Source: an uncultured Clostridia bacterium
GTDB lineage: Bacteria > Bacillota > Clostridia > Lachnospirales > Lachnospiraceae
Length of the DNA: 60,333 bases
Assembly: GCA_946624325.1 (NCBI GenBank)
Contig: CAMOSC010000002.1
Location: forward strand, 1-60,333
Direction of reading: 5' to 3'
How positions within the stretch are numbered: the stretch's first letter is position 1; the number at the start of each line of letters is the position of its first letter. The notes under the pieces were generated by a model. That model was not told where the DNA came from, did not search any database, and saw only the letters and a program-made list of their open reading frames with translations. Positions 33,949-42,289 of the stretch are shown one piece after another. The position numbers and the translations under genes are program-made.

Positions 33949-35382
33949 TTATAGGAGAATTCTTCCTTCCACTCCCGTCTGCAGCACAAACTCCGGCCTG
34001 CACTCGTCTCCCTGCGGCTCCACGCGGTAATCCGAGAGCACCAATCCGTTAACATACTTCGCCCACAGGCCATAGGCCGGCGCGTCCCCCGTTCCCACAT
34101 CCTGCAGCATATGCGCATCCGGATAGACGCCGTACAGCTCGCCGTACGCTTCCTCCGTGGGCGGCAGCTGCGCGGTTCCCAGCTGGGAAAGCCGTATATC
34201 ATGCAGATAAACCTGTTCTATGGATTTTTCGGGGATGCCGAGGAAATACGAACCCCGCGGTCCGTTCTCACTGCCCCGGATATGTTCAAACACGATGCGC
34301 TTCAGCTCTCCGATTCCCGGCTTTTCCTGACCGGGCATCACCCTGCCGCGCTTATCCATACGCATAAAGAACGGGCTCCTGGCATGATCGATGGTGCAGT
34401 CTGTCACCCAGATGCCATCCACGCAGCCTCCGTCCACCATCTCCCAGGAGATGCCGGAATCGGCCCCTAGGGGCTTAATGTGGCGCATACCCTCCCGGAT
34501 ACCGCCCAGCCTGCAGTTCCTGACCAGGAATTTCGTAAAGCTTCCCTGGGTATCCGTTCCGATCTTCAGAGCGTTGCAGGAGCTTAAAAGCTCGCAGTTC
34601 TCCACCAGGACGCGCGTGCATTCCGTCTGCGCGCAGCCCTTGAAGCAGAGCCCGTCGTCCCCGGAATGAACGATGCAGTTTCGCACAATGACATCCCTAC
34701 AGCCGTCTATATCGATTCCGTCGTTGTTGAAGTTTGCCTGGTTCTCCACACGGATGCCGTCGATCAGCAGCCGGTCGCAGTTCAGGTAATTCTCCATCCA
34801 GCAGGCGGAATCCTTCAGGGTGATGCCCGTGACGGTCACATCCGAACAGTCGATCACACGGATCAGAAAAGGCCTTCCGGGCGTGCTGCCCGTTGTCTCG
34901 TCACCATGGAAAAGCGTCCCCTGCCCGTCGATCACGCCGTCGCCGCACAGGCAGATATTGCTGCAGCCCTCCGCAAACAGCAGCGACTGGTTCATAGCCA
35001 TGTTCGTGTCCATCACGGTGCGGCGCCTGGCGACCCGGTCCGGGTAATCCGCAAGGTCCGGACTTGCCAGAAGCCTGGCGTCCCTTCCGATCTCCAGCCG
35101 CACGCCGGAGCGAAAATCAAGCGTCCCGCTGACATAATCGCCGTTTTTCAACAGCACGGTTCCGCCGCCGGCTTCAGCCGCCGCGTCAATGGCGGCCTGG
35201 ATTGCCCGCGTGGCCTTTCCCTCGCCGGAAAACCCCTTTTCCTCGGGCGTAACCGTAAAAGCCGATCCCTGCCAGCCCAAAAGCTTCGAAGTCAGCTTCT
35301 CCGCCATCTTCTTCAGCTCCAGGTCAAGCTCCTCCACCCAGAGAGGAGTTCCCGCCGTCTCTTTTCTGATCTCCCGCGTCAT
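33949..35382 (-). CDS. Glycoside hydrolase family 28 (polygalacturonase-like)
   Basis: A right-handed parallel beta-helix protein of 477 residues, of the pectin-cleaving GH28 type. NFNNDGIDIDG (218-227) holds the first catalytic Asp region (NND instead of NTD), and SGDDGLCFK (240-248) holds the paired Asp residues. The third motif, normally GHG, reads SSC (267-269), and RIK reads LKIG. It is therefore a divergent member whose exact substrate and linkage are uncertain. No signal peptide is present, so it probably acts on imported oligogalacturonide-like material. GGAGG before the ATG at 35382 fixes the start. It probably shares a transcript with yfbR and the beta-glucuronidase gene. Confidence 0.85.
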   Translation of the reverse strand: MTREIRKETAGTPLWVEELDLELKKMAEKLTSKLLGWQGSAFTVTPEEKGFSGEGKATRAIQAAIDAAAEAGGGTVLLKNGDYVSGTLDFRSGVRLEIGRDARLLASPDLADYPDRVARRRTVMDTNMAMNQSLLFAEGCSNICLCGDGVIDGQGTLFHGDETTGSTPGRPFLIRVIDCSDVTVTGITLKDSACWMENYLNCDRLLIDGIRVENQANFNNDGIDIDGCRDVIVRNCIVHSGDDGLCFKGCAQTECTRVLVENCELLSSCNALKIGTDTQGSFTKFLVRNCRLGGIREGMRHIKPLGADSGISWEMVDGGCVDGIWVTDCTIDHARSPFFMRMDKRGRVMPGQEKPGIGELKRIVFEHIRGSENGPRGSYFLGIPEKSIEQVYLHDIRLSQLGTAQLPPTEEAYGELYGVYPDAHMLQDVGTGDAPAYGLWAKYVNGLVLSDYRVEPQGDECRPEFVLQTGVEGRILL

Positions 35383-35420
35383 GTTATAACCTCCGTTGGC
35401 TGTTTCCAATCGTATGCGTA

Positions 35421-35456
35421 CCTGTTCAGATTTGCATCTGGCTCTGAGCTGTTACC
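35421..35456. repeat. Collapsed family A element (copy 5)
   Basis: CTGTTCAG runs directly into TTTGCATCTGGCTCTGAGCTGTTA: both ends of the family with the inner hairpin missing. It lies in the gap between yfbR and the GH28 gene. Confidence 0.6.
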
Positions 35457-35458
35457 GG

Positions 35459-36037
35459 TCAGTTCAGCGCATCCACCGGCAGCTTGAAGCTCGGCGCAAA
35501 TTCCGCAAGAAAATCCTCCGCCTCCGGAAGCTCCAGAGAAAGGATGTCCCGGTAAAGGCTCTCCTTCGCCGCGGTAAATTCCGCGTTGCCCGCGCCTTCC
35601 TCCTCAAGACATTTCAGGTAGGCGCTGAGCTTATCGGCGGCTTTGACAAGCTTCAGCTCCGGCGTGTCCGCATCCGGAAGGAGCAGCTTTTCGTATGACG
35701 GCCTCAGATCCTCCGGCAGATAGCCCAGAAGCTTTTCCGAGGCCAGACGTTCGATGGACTTGTAGGAATCCTTGATCCCCGGGTTGAAATACTTGATGGG
35801 CGAGGGAAGGTCCCCGGTGATGACCTCCGGCGCTTCATGATAGACGGCCAGAAGGACCAGCTTCTCCATATCCACGCTGCCCTTGTACCGCTCTTTCCGC
35901 AGTACGCCCAGCGCATGGGCGATCATGGCCACCTGCAGCGAATGCTCCGCATCATTTTCCGGCTGGAAATTCCGCATCAGGCTCCAGCGCCTGATCAGCT
36001 TCATCCTGCCCATATAGGCATAAAAGTGACTTCTCAT
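35459..36037 (-). CDS. yfbR: HD-domain 5'-deoxynucleotidase, YfbR-like
   Basis: A 192-residue HD-superfamily phosphohydrolase that aligns along its length with E. coli YfbR, a 5'-deoxyribonucleotidase: SHFYAYMGRMKLIRRWSLMRN, AEHSLQVAMIAHAL, TGDLPSPIKYFN and AYLKCLEE. The start at 36037 is chosen from that alignment (MRSHF); the frame extends 21 bases further. The metal-binding His-Asp dyad is His67-Glu68 here (YHEAPE), a conservative change at a residue that names the family. It sits between genes for two glycosidases, which is unexpected for a nucleotide-salvage enzyme. Confidence 0.9.
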   Translation of the reverse strand: MRSHFYAYMGRMKLIRRWSLMRNFQPENDAEHSLQVAMIAHALGVLRKERYKGSVDMEKLVLLAVYHEAPEVITGDLPSPIKYFNPGIKDSYKSIERLASEKLLGYLPEDLRPSYEKLLLPDADTPELKLVKAADKLSAYLKCLEEEGAGNAEFTAAKESLYRDILSLELPEAEDFLAEFAPSFKLPVDALN

Positions 36038-36103
36038 TCCCAAATACATGCTCCTCATACTATTCTGGCATTTCCGGCGCCTACCCGGCTGCCATGAAAC
36101 GGT

Positions 36104-37924
36104 TTATTTCTCCTCCCACCGCTTCTTCATGGTGAAGGCGGCAGCCTTCGGCTGGCGGTTCCTGGAGAAGATTCCCTTCTTATTTCCGTTTACGCGCATA
36201 ATACCCTGCCCGGTCTGGAAATCCGCGAAGTTCCAGGCCAGCTCGCCCTGTACGAAGGGATAGCTGTCGAACACGGAGAAATTCATCTCCATATATTCCT
36301 GCTGGTACTCCTGGGTCCACATGACGGAAGGAAGCTTGTGCAGCGTGTCCAGCGTATCGGTTCCGAACTCCGTAAACAGGAAGGGGACATTGAGTTTTTT
36401 TGCGGCCCAGGCATCCATCTCCCCGACCATCTGCTCCCTGGCATCCTCCAGCTTCCCGCCGCTGATATACCAGCCGTAATAGCGGTTGAGGCAGATGAAA
36501 TCCATCAGCGGGTAGCATTTGCAGCGCTCCGGACTGCTGGTCTTCTCCAGTACGCCCGTTACGGGGCGTTTTTCCGGATCCAGCTTTCGCGCAAGGTCAA
36601 ACAGCGGCGCGAAATAGTCATGCGCGGCGTCCGTCACGGTCTCCGCCTCATTGAAAATACTCCAGGCAAAAACCGAAGGATGGTGCTTGTCGCGCAGGAT
36701 CATTTCCGTAACCGCCTGCCTGTGGTTTTTCTGGAGCAGCTCCACATCCGGGCAGTCGCCGAAGAAGCCGTTGGAAGCCCCCGCGCCTGCCGCGGCGAAG
36801 TTTGCGAAGCTGCGCATCATACCCACGCCCGGCACCTCGTCGATAATCAGGAAGCCCTCCTCGTCCGCCATGCGGTACCATTCCTCCGCATACGGGTAAT
36901 GGCTGGTTCTGAAGCAGTTTGCCCCGATCCATTTCATGCACTCATAATCGCGTTTGGCCACGGCATAATTGAAGCCGCGTCCAAGCACTTCAAAGTCCTC
37001 ATGCTTTCCGAAGCCTTTCAGATATACCGGTTCGCCGTTGATGAGGATCTTCTCTCCGTCAATCTTCACGGTGCGGATACCCACCCGGGCATCATAGCGG
37101 TCAAGCAGGCTTCCGTCCTTCTCCAGGCAGATGGCAAGGCTGTAGAGATAGGCGCCGCGCACCTTCCAGAGATGCGCATTTTCCACCCTGAAGCTTCCCC
37201 TGAAGCCGCACGCGCCGGCAGCGGTATTGCCGTCCGCATCGGTAAGCTTAAGCACCGCGGTTACGCCTTCTGAGGCATCAAAAGCGCCGCCGGCAGACAC
37301 CTCGTAGTTTACGATTGCATCCGCGCCGTCCAGTTCAAAGCTGAGCGAATAATCGAGGATGCTGACCGCCGGAATCTGCTCCAGCCATACGCTGCGCTGG
37401 ATACCGGAATAGTTGAAGAAATCGAAATAGCCGCTGGCAAGCTTTCTTCCGTCCTTCTGCACGGCGGTGGCGCCGCAGGGAATACTGGTTTCATTCAGCT
37501 CGTTGTTGGCCTTCACGCTCAGGCGGTTTTTCCCGGGACGGATCGCTCCGGTGACATCCGCGAGCACCGGCAGGAAACCGCCCTCATGCTCTGCTATCTG
37601 CATACCGTTCAGCCACACGGTGCAGCGGTGCGTCACGCTCCCGAAACGGATGATATACTGCCTGTCTTCCCGGTATTCCTGCAGGAAGATATCCGTCTCA
37701 TACCAGAAATCCCCGCAGTAATCCCGCTTCCAGGCTTCGGTGAAAATATCCGAAAAGCTGGCGGGTACCGGCATGGAAACCGCCCCCGGAATACCCTTTT
37801 CCTGCCAGCCCTCCCGTTCGCCGCTTCCTTCCGGATCAAAACAGAAGCGCCAGAGTCCGTCCAGCAGCTGGGCATTGCGCACTTCATTGTTTACGGGATA
37901 CAATTCCGAAATGATATTATTCAT
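36104..37924 (-). CDS. uidA: Beta-glucuronidase (GH2)
   Basis: A 606-residue glycoside hydrolase family 2 enzyme that aligns end to end with E. coli GusA/UidA (603 residues). It has the sugar-binding N-domain, the immunoglobulin-like middle and the TIM barrel. Acid/base E426 is in FNEAE, nucleophile E519 in TEFG, and the glucuronate-recognising N-x-K is N581-K-K583 in NGNKKGIF. A Gly/Ala-rich loop at about 370-392 sits where the active-site loop 1 of gut beta-glucuronidases lies. It is cytoplasmic. A promoter at 38151-38179 gives a leader containing a complete family A palindrome. Substrates may be plant or host glucuronides. Confidence 0.95.
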   Translation of the reverse strand: MNNIISELYPVNNEVRNAQLLDGLWRFCFDPEGSGEREGWQEKGIPGAVSMPVPASFSDIFTEAWKRDYCGDFWYETDIFLQEYREDRQYIIRFGSVTHRCTVWLNGMQIAEHEGGFLPVLADVTGAIRPGKNRLSVKANNELNETSIPCGATAVQKDGRKLASGYFDFFNYSGIQRSVWLEQIPAVSILDYSLSFELDGADAIVNYEVSAGGAFDASEGVTAVLKLTDADGNTAAGACGFRGSFRVENAHLWKVRGAYLYSLAICLEKDGSLLDRYDARVGIRTVKIDGEKILINGEPVYLKGFGKHEDFEVLGRGFNYAVAKRDYECMKWIGANCFRTSHYPYAEEWYRMADEEGFLIIDEVPGVGMMRSFANFAAAGAGASNGFFGDCPDVELLQKNHRQAVTEMILRDKHHPSVFAWSIFNEAETVTDAAHDYFAPLFDLARKLDPEKRPVTGVLEKTSSPERCKCYPLMDFICLNRYYGWYISGGKLEDAREQMVGEMDAWAAKKLNVPFLFTEFGTDTLDTLHKLPSVMWTQEYQQEYMEMNFSVFDSYPFVQGELAWNFADFQTGQGIMRVNGNKKGIFSRNRQPKAAAFTMKKRWEEK

Positions 37925-37990
37925 ATTCTTCCCCTGTTCCTTTCTGAGAAATATGTCTGTCCGTTCTTCTTATTTCTTTATCAGTATGTT

Positions 37991-38147
37991 CCTGTTCAGA
38001 GCCAGACTCTGAAAATGGCAAAAAGTGCCATTTCTGGAGCTGCGACGCCTGCCAGATGCAAATCTGAGGAAAATCATGGAAATCATGGATTTCCGCCAGC
38101 GGAATCCATAATTTTCCTCAGATTTGCGCCTGGCTCTGAACAGTAAC
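37991..38147 (-). repeat. Complete family A palindromic element in the beta-glucuronidase leader (copy 6)
   Basis: Bounded by CTGTTCAGAGCCAGA and TGGCTCTGAACAG as inverted ends. Inside are a small hairpin (ATGGC-AAAAA-GTGCCAT), a GCCAGATGC block, and a long interrupted stem pairing AATCTGAGGAAAAT with ATTTTCCTCAGATT around a TTTCCGCCAGCGGAA loop region. The promoter is a few bases upstream, so nearly the whole element is transcribed as leader RNA. Confidence 0.8.
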
Positions 38148-38150
38148 ATC

Positions 38151-38179
38151 AGTATAACAAAATTGTGCAGGGTTTACAA
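38151..38179 (-). promoter_or_regulatory. Promoter of the beta-glucuronidase operon
   Basis: TTGTAA (-35), a 17-bp spacer and TATACT (-10) on the minus strand, abutting the family A element. Confidence 0.65.
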
Positions 38180-38387
38180 GCGTACTCTGAAGAATCCGGC
38201 CGGGTGGCACAATACCCGGCCCCGCCGCCGCAGTCGCCGGACTATCCGGGCATCGTTAACTGACGGCAGCACCGTCAGGGCAGAATACAGGCAGGCAGTT
38301 TTTCCGGGTGATTGATGGACAGTTTCCAAATACCCGAAAAAAAACTCCGGAAGCTGTGACCTCCGCATTGAATTTCCTGTGTCTAAG

Positions 38388-38640
38388 TAGGAGACAAACC
38401 ATGACGCCCCGCAGAGCGTCAGTAAAGAACCGGTCAGAAATAATTTGAACAGTCGGCGCAGGATTTTTCTTTTGCAGTGCCTTTCCCAAATCAGACGCAT
38501 AGCGGGCTATGTAACTGATTTGGGAAAGGTGCGGCCGAAGAAAAAGACAAGCAAAATGCCTGGTTTATTTCTGAACAGTTCCCAAAGTCAAGCATCTGCT
38601 GCAAAAGCCGCCGCAGGGAGGAGACATGACACCGCACGGT
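38388..38640 (+). promoter_or_regulatory. Family C leader split by an inserted palindrome
   Basis: ATGACGCCCCGCAGAGCGTC (38401-38420) matches the start of the leader at 7477-7561. The rest of that leader, CATCTGCTGCAAAAGCC then GCCGCAG-GGAGGAG, resumes near 38590. Between them is extra DNA, including a 141-bp imperfect palindrome. The orphan ribosome binding site precedes only a five-codon frame (ATGACACCGCACGGTTAA). Confidence 0.6.
38434..38574. repeat. 141-bp imperfect palindrome (MITE-like)
   Basis: The ends are TCAGAAATAA and TTATTTCTGA. Inside, CCTTTCCCAAATCAG (38480-38494) pairs perfectly with CTGATTTGGGAAAGG (38515-38529), and TTTTTCTT pairs with AAGAAAAA. A minimal copy of the end motif recurs at 59648-59677. 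Confidence 0.65.
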
Positions 38641-38724
38641 TAAAGAAAAAACCGAACCGGCTTCCTGCAGTGCAAAACACCCTGTAAGTCCATCGCGGAC
38701 CGGGAAACCTGAAAGGAGAAGAAC

Positions 38725-39414
38725 ATGATCAACGTATCCGGTATCGTCAAAGCCCTCACCATCGCCGCCATGGCTATTGCAGTGGCGGGATACCTCCTGT
38801 TCTCAAATGTGGAGACAAACACAGCGGCCGTCTCTTCGGCAGAAGAGGAAATACAGCTCTCCGACGCCTCCTACGGCGTCACCGCGAAATTCACCGACAA
38901 TCCCGAGGAGCCCATGATTCCCATGATGAAGCTTGTGGACCTTACGGAGGATGAACTGTTCTCCCGCTACAACACCACCATCCTCCGCGGAACGGTCGCA
39001 AGCATCCGGAACATTGAGCTGACCGCCGGCGAAGTCCGCGTGTACAAGGCGCTGCTCACCATCAGGCCCTCCAAAATCTACCGCGGCCCCGCGGATGAGA
39101 CCGTGACGGTTCTCGCCAACTGCCCCATCGACGGGTCCTTCCGCATGGAGGATACCGAAACCGTCTCCGCCATCCGCACCGGAATGGAAGGCATTTTCAT
39201 GCTGCAGCCCTACACGGACGCTGACATGTGGGAGCTTGACGGCGCTGCCCTGCGCTGGAAGGACATCGCACAGTACGGCTTCCCGGACGGCAGGCGTTAT
39301 GCCTTCCTCTCCACCCCTTCCGGCCTCCTCTACGCCGAGTGGGCTTATCCCAGCATGACCGGCGCGTCCACACTGGATGACGTGGAGCGTGTAATCCTTC
39401 AGAAAATCCAGTAA
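38725..39414 (+). CDS. Membrane-anchored protein of unknown function
   Basis: I do not recognise this 229-residue protein. One N-terminal hydrophobic segment (about 8-27, ALTIAAMAIAVAGYLLFS) would anchor it facing outward. The rest is soluble, with a beta-rich stretch: TTILRGTVASIRNIEL, LTIRPSKIYRGPADETVTVLANC, then GMEGIFMLQPY. This pattern of a binding or stress-response beta domain occurs in small Clostridia surface proteins. AAAGGAG lies upstream. Its leader is complex and contains an interrupted repeat. It is followed by a strong terminator shared with lon. It has no operon partner. Confidence 0.75.
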   Translation: MINVSGIVKALTIAAMAIAVAGYLLFSNVETNTAAVSSAEEEIQLSDASYGVTAKFTDNPEEPMIPMMKLVDLTEDELFSRYNTTILRGTVASIRNIELTAGEVRVYKALLTIRPSKIYRGPADETVTVLANCPIDGSFRMEDTETVSAIRTGMEGIFMLQPYTDADMWELDGAALRWKDIAQYGFPDGRRYAFLSTPSGLLYAEWAYPSMTGASTLDDVERVILQKIQ

Positions 39415-39559
39415 TTCCCATGTGTGCATGCGGCAAACAGGATTTCTGCTGATAATAAGGCAGCCGCATGTCCAGCTGTTCAGGGCATCACCATGGGGAG
39501 GAAAGCCGGGATGCACGGCTGCCACCATGACCGCCCTTCGGGACTGTCTGCAAAAAGAA

Positions 39560-39606
39560 ACCCGCAGGAAAGCTTCAAAGGAAGTTTCCCTGCGGGTCTT
39601 CTTTTT
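39560..39606. terminator. Bidirectional intrinsic terminator
   Basis: ACCCGCAGG pairs with CCTGCGGGT, extended by AAA/TTT, with a T-rich CTTCTTTTTC tail. It lies between the convergent unknown-protein gene and lon. Confidence 0.85.
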
Positions 39607-39616
39607 CACAAGCTGC

Positions 39617-41911
39617 TTAAGCGCTCTTTTGCATCTCCCGCTCTTTCAGCCCCAGGGCCTCCAGGACCTGAGCCGCTTCCGAAACCGGTATGATCTCCAG
39701 AACATCCCGCACCTCCTGCGGCACATCCCGCAGATCCTCCGCATTGTCCGCGGGGATAAATACCCTGGTTACGCCTGCGCGCTGCGCCGCCATGAGCTTC
39801 TCCGGCAGACCGCCGATCGGGTTGACGCTTCCGCTCAGGGAAACCTCACCGGTCATACCCACAGACGGCGGCACGGCAATTCCCGTAACCAGAGAGGCAA
39901 GCGCCGTGGTCAGTGTAATTCCCGCTGAAGGCCCATCCTTGGGCGTGGCGCCGTCCGGCACATGGATATGCAGGTCATTCTCTTCAAAGCATCCGGTCTT
40001 TTCCGGGAACAGGGCCTTTACCAGGCTTACCGCAATCTGTGCGGATTCTTTCATAACGTCTCCCAGCTGTCCGGTGATCAGGGTTTTCCCGCCGCCCTTC
40101 GTAAACAGGGTCTCAATCCGCAGGATCTCGCCGCCCACCGGCGTCCAGGCAAGCCCCGTTACGATACCGGCCCTGGAGCTTTCAGGCACCCGCTGATGCC
40201 GTAACGGCGCCATATCCAGAAGCTCCCTGAGGTCGGCCTCGGTTACGGTCACTTTCTGCTCCCCCTCCGTAATGCGGACAGCGGCACTCCGGCACAGCCC
40301 GTCCAGGCATTTCTTCAGGCCACGTACGCCGCCTTCCCGCGTGTAATCGGAAATCACTCCGGCAAGGACCTCGTCTCCCACTTCCAGGGCCTCCTCCGGA
40401 AGGCCTGCCGCCATGCGGCTCTTCGGCAGAAGGTGCTTCCTCGCGATCTGAAGCTTCTCAGCCGGCGTATAGCCCCGGAAACGGATCACCTCCATGCGGT
40501 CCAAAAGCGGCTGCGGGATGGTATCCGTGGTATTTGCCGTGCAGATGAACAGCACGTCCGAGAGGTCATAGGGTACATTCAGATAATGATCCGTAAAGCT
40601 GTTGTTCTGCTCCGGATCCAGCACCTCCAGGAGAGCGCTTGCCGGGTCGCCCTGGTAGGAGGCGGAGAGCTTGTCCACCTCGTCCAGCACCATCACGGGA
40701 TTTGATACGCCCGCCTTATGGATGCCGTCAATGATTCTTCCGGCCATGGCTCCGATGTACGTGCGCCGGTGTCCGCGGATATCCGCCTCATCCCGCACGC
40801 CGCCCAGGCTTACACGCACATATTTGCGCTTCAGCGCGCGTGCAATGCTCTGCCCGATGCTGGTCTTGCCGGTACCCGGCGCTCCCACAAACAGCAGGAT
40901 GGAGCCGGACTGCTTCTGGCGCAGCCCCATCACCGCGATCTGCTGCAGGATCCTCCGCTTCACGCGCTCCAGCCCCGCGTGGTCCTCATCCAGCACCTGC
41001 CTTGCCTCCTCGATGACGATGGGCTGTGTCTTTGCCTTTTTCCAGGGAAGGGCGGTCAGATAGTCCAGATAGTCATGAAGCATGCCGGCTTCCGGCGAAT
41101 TCTGCCCCTCCTGCTTCAGGCGGGAGAGCACCTTATCGGCCTCCTTTCTGGCCGCCGTGTTCATACCGCTCTCCTCCACCGCCAGCTCCAGGCGCCGCAG
41201 ATCCGATACATCCTCCGGATGCATGGAATCCAGCTCCTTCTGGAGGTAGCTGATCTGCTTGCGCAGGGCGGATTCCCGGTACAGCTTCTGATGATCCTCC
41301 TCCTGGGCGCTTTTGGCCTCCGAATTCACCTGCGACATCTCCAGGTTCTCATAGATCAGCCGTTCCAGCGCGTCAAAGCGCTTTGCGCGGCTGTCCTCCT
41401 CCAGAAAAGCGTAGCGCTCCTCATTGCTGTTGATCAGCCAGGGGGACATGGCCGACGCAATCTCCTCAATGCAGGTCCACCGGGCGATATATCCCCTGGC
41501 CATATTTCCCCACTGCATGCTCTCGGAATACTTCAGCATGCGGCTCTTCAGGGTCTTGAGCCTTGCCTGTGCTTCCTCCTTATCCAGATCCTCCGTATCC
41601 GCAAGCCGGCTGATCGATACGTCGATGGTTTTATTCGGGAAAATGACGGTTTCATTGATGCGGACACGGTACCGCGTGCGGATCACAAGGAAGCCGTGGT
41701 CACTGATCTCCGTAATCTGTCCCGCCACGCCGATGGGATAAAAGCTGTCCAGCGAAAGCTCCTCCCGCCGTTCCTGCTCCTTCTGCAGCAGGATGATCAC
41801 CCGCTCGTCCGGAACGGGGTTTTTCATGGCCAGCGTGCGGTAATCCGCTGTTTTGACAAAGATATTTGCGTCCGGGAGGACAAGTGTATTATAAACGGGT
41901 AAAACTGCCAT
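39617..41911 (-). CDS. lon: Lon ATP-dependent protease
   Basis: A 764-residue LonA protease that degrades misfolded and regulatory proteins. In order it has the N-terminal substrate domain opening PVYNTLVLPD, a coiled-coil linker, an AAA+ module with Walker A GAPGTGKT and Walker B VLDEVDK, and the serine protease domain with the nucleophile in GPSAG and its Lys partner in PEKLMAAQ. The start has AAAGGAG upstream. It is monocistronic. A CIRCE operator and a consensus promoter lie upstream, so it is probably part of the HrcA-controlled heat-shock set. Confidence 0.96.
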   Translation of the reverse strand: MAVLPVYNTLVLPDANIFVKTADYRTLAMKNPVPDERVIILLQKEQERREELSLDSFYPIGVAGQITEISDHGFLVIRTRYRVRINETVIFPNKTIDVSISRLADTEDLDKEEAQARLKTLKSRMLKYSESMQWGNMARGYIARWTCIEEIASAMSPWLINSNEERYAFLEEDSRAKRFDALERLIYENLEMSQVNSEAKSAQEEDHQKLYRESALRKQISYLQKELDSMHPEDVSDLRRLELAVEESGMNTAARKEADKVLSRLKQEGQNSPEAGMLHDYLDYLTALPWKKAKTQPIVIEEARQVLDEDHAGLERVKRRILQQIAVMGLRQKQSGSILLFVGAPGTGKTSIGQSIARALKRKYVRVSLGGVRDEADIRGHRRTYIGAMAGRIIDGIHKAGVSNPVMVLDEVDKLSASYQGDPASALLEVLDPEQNNSFTDHYLNVPYDLSDVLFICTANTTDTIPQPLLDRMEVIRFRGYTPAEKLQIARKHLLPKSRMAAGLPEEALEVGDEVLAGVISDYTREGGVRGLKKCLDGLCRSAAVRITEGEQKVTVTEADLRELLDMAPLRHQRVPESSRAGIVTGLAWTPVGGEILRIETLFTKGGGKTLITGQLGDVMKESAQIAVSLVKALFPEKTGCFEENDLHIHVPDGATPKDGPSAGITLTTALASLVTGIAVPPSVGMTGEVSLSGSVNPIGGLPEKLMAAQRAGVTRVFIPADNAEDLRDVPQEVRDVLEIIPVSEAAQVLEALGLKEREMQKSA

Positions 41912-42053
41912 TGCTGTTCTCCTTTCCTGATTATGTCAGCCGGCGCCCTGCGCAGAGCGTGATCCGCTTAAAAGGGCAGTAATCAACTGCCGGAAGCAGA
42001 TTTTCACATCCGCCCCGTGTACGGCAAAGCCTCTGTGCCGGCCTTTTGCCTTT

Positions 42054-42092
42054 CTTTTATCAGCACTCGTTTTATTAGAGTGCTGATAAAAG
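42054..42092 (-). promoter_or_regulatory. CIRCE operator (HrcA site) upstream of lon
   Basis: The core AGCACTC-N9-GAGTGCT has exactly nine bases between halves and is extended to a 15-bp perfect stem (42054-42068 with 42078-42092). The CIRCE consensus is TTAGCACTC-N9-GAGTGCTAA. It lies about 145 bp upstream of the lon start codon. Its spacer contains a TAATAA that could be a -10. Confidence 0.85.
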
Positions 42093-42099
42093 GGTGATG

Positions 42100-42148
42100 A
42101 AAAGCGGTTCCCGGTTCAGTGCTTTTCCCCGAACCGGGAACCGCTTTT
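42100..42148 (-). terminator. Strong hairpin between lon promoter and CIRCE
   Basis: A perfect 18-bp stem (42100-42117 with 42131-42148) around a 13-base loop, with A/T ends on both sides. It looks like a bidirectional terminator, yet it lies downstream of a consensus promoter and upstream of lon. Confidence 0.7.
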
Positions 42149-42208
42149 CAGCAGATGGAACAGACATCCGGTGTCTGTATTGCCGTTTGTTTCATCTGTT
42201 ATAGTCGA

Positions 42209-42237
42209 AGTATATCATTAAAATAATATTCTGTCAA
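42209..42237 (-). promoter_or_regulatory. Consensus promoter directed toward lon
   Basis: TTGACA (-35), a 17-bp spacer and TATACT (-10) on the minus strand, the best match to consensus in the window. Confidence 0.75.
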
Positions 42238-42289
42238 TCTGTTTTTATCACAGCCATCGGCAGTCCCGGTCTGAACCGGCCCGTTTCTT

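Noticed and set aside
33747..34202. 151-codon frame running through the tandem repeats after the GH28 gene
   Set aside because: It overlaps the GH28 coding region in another frame, lacks a plausible start site, and its C-terminus is just translated repeat.
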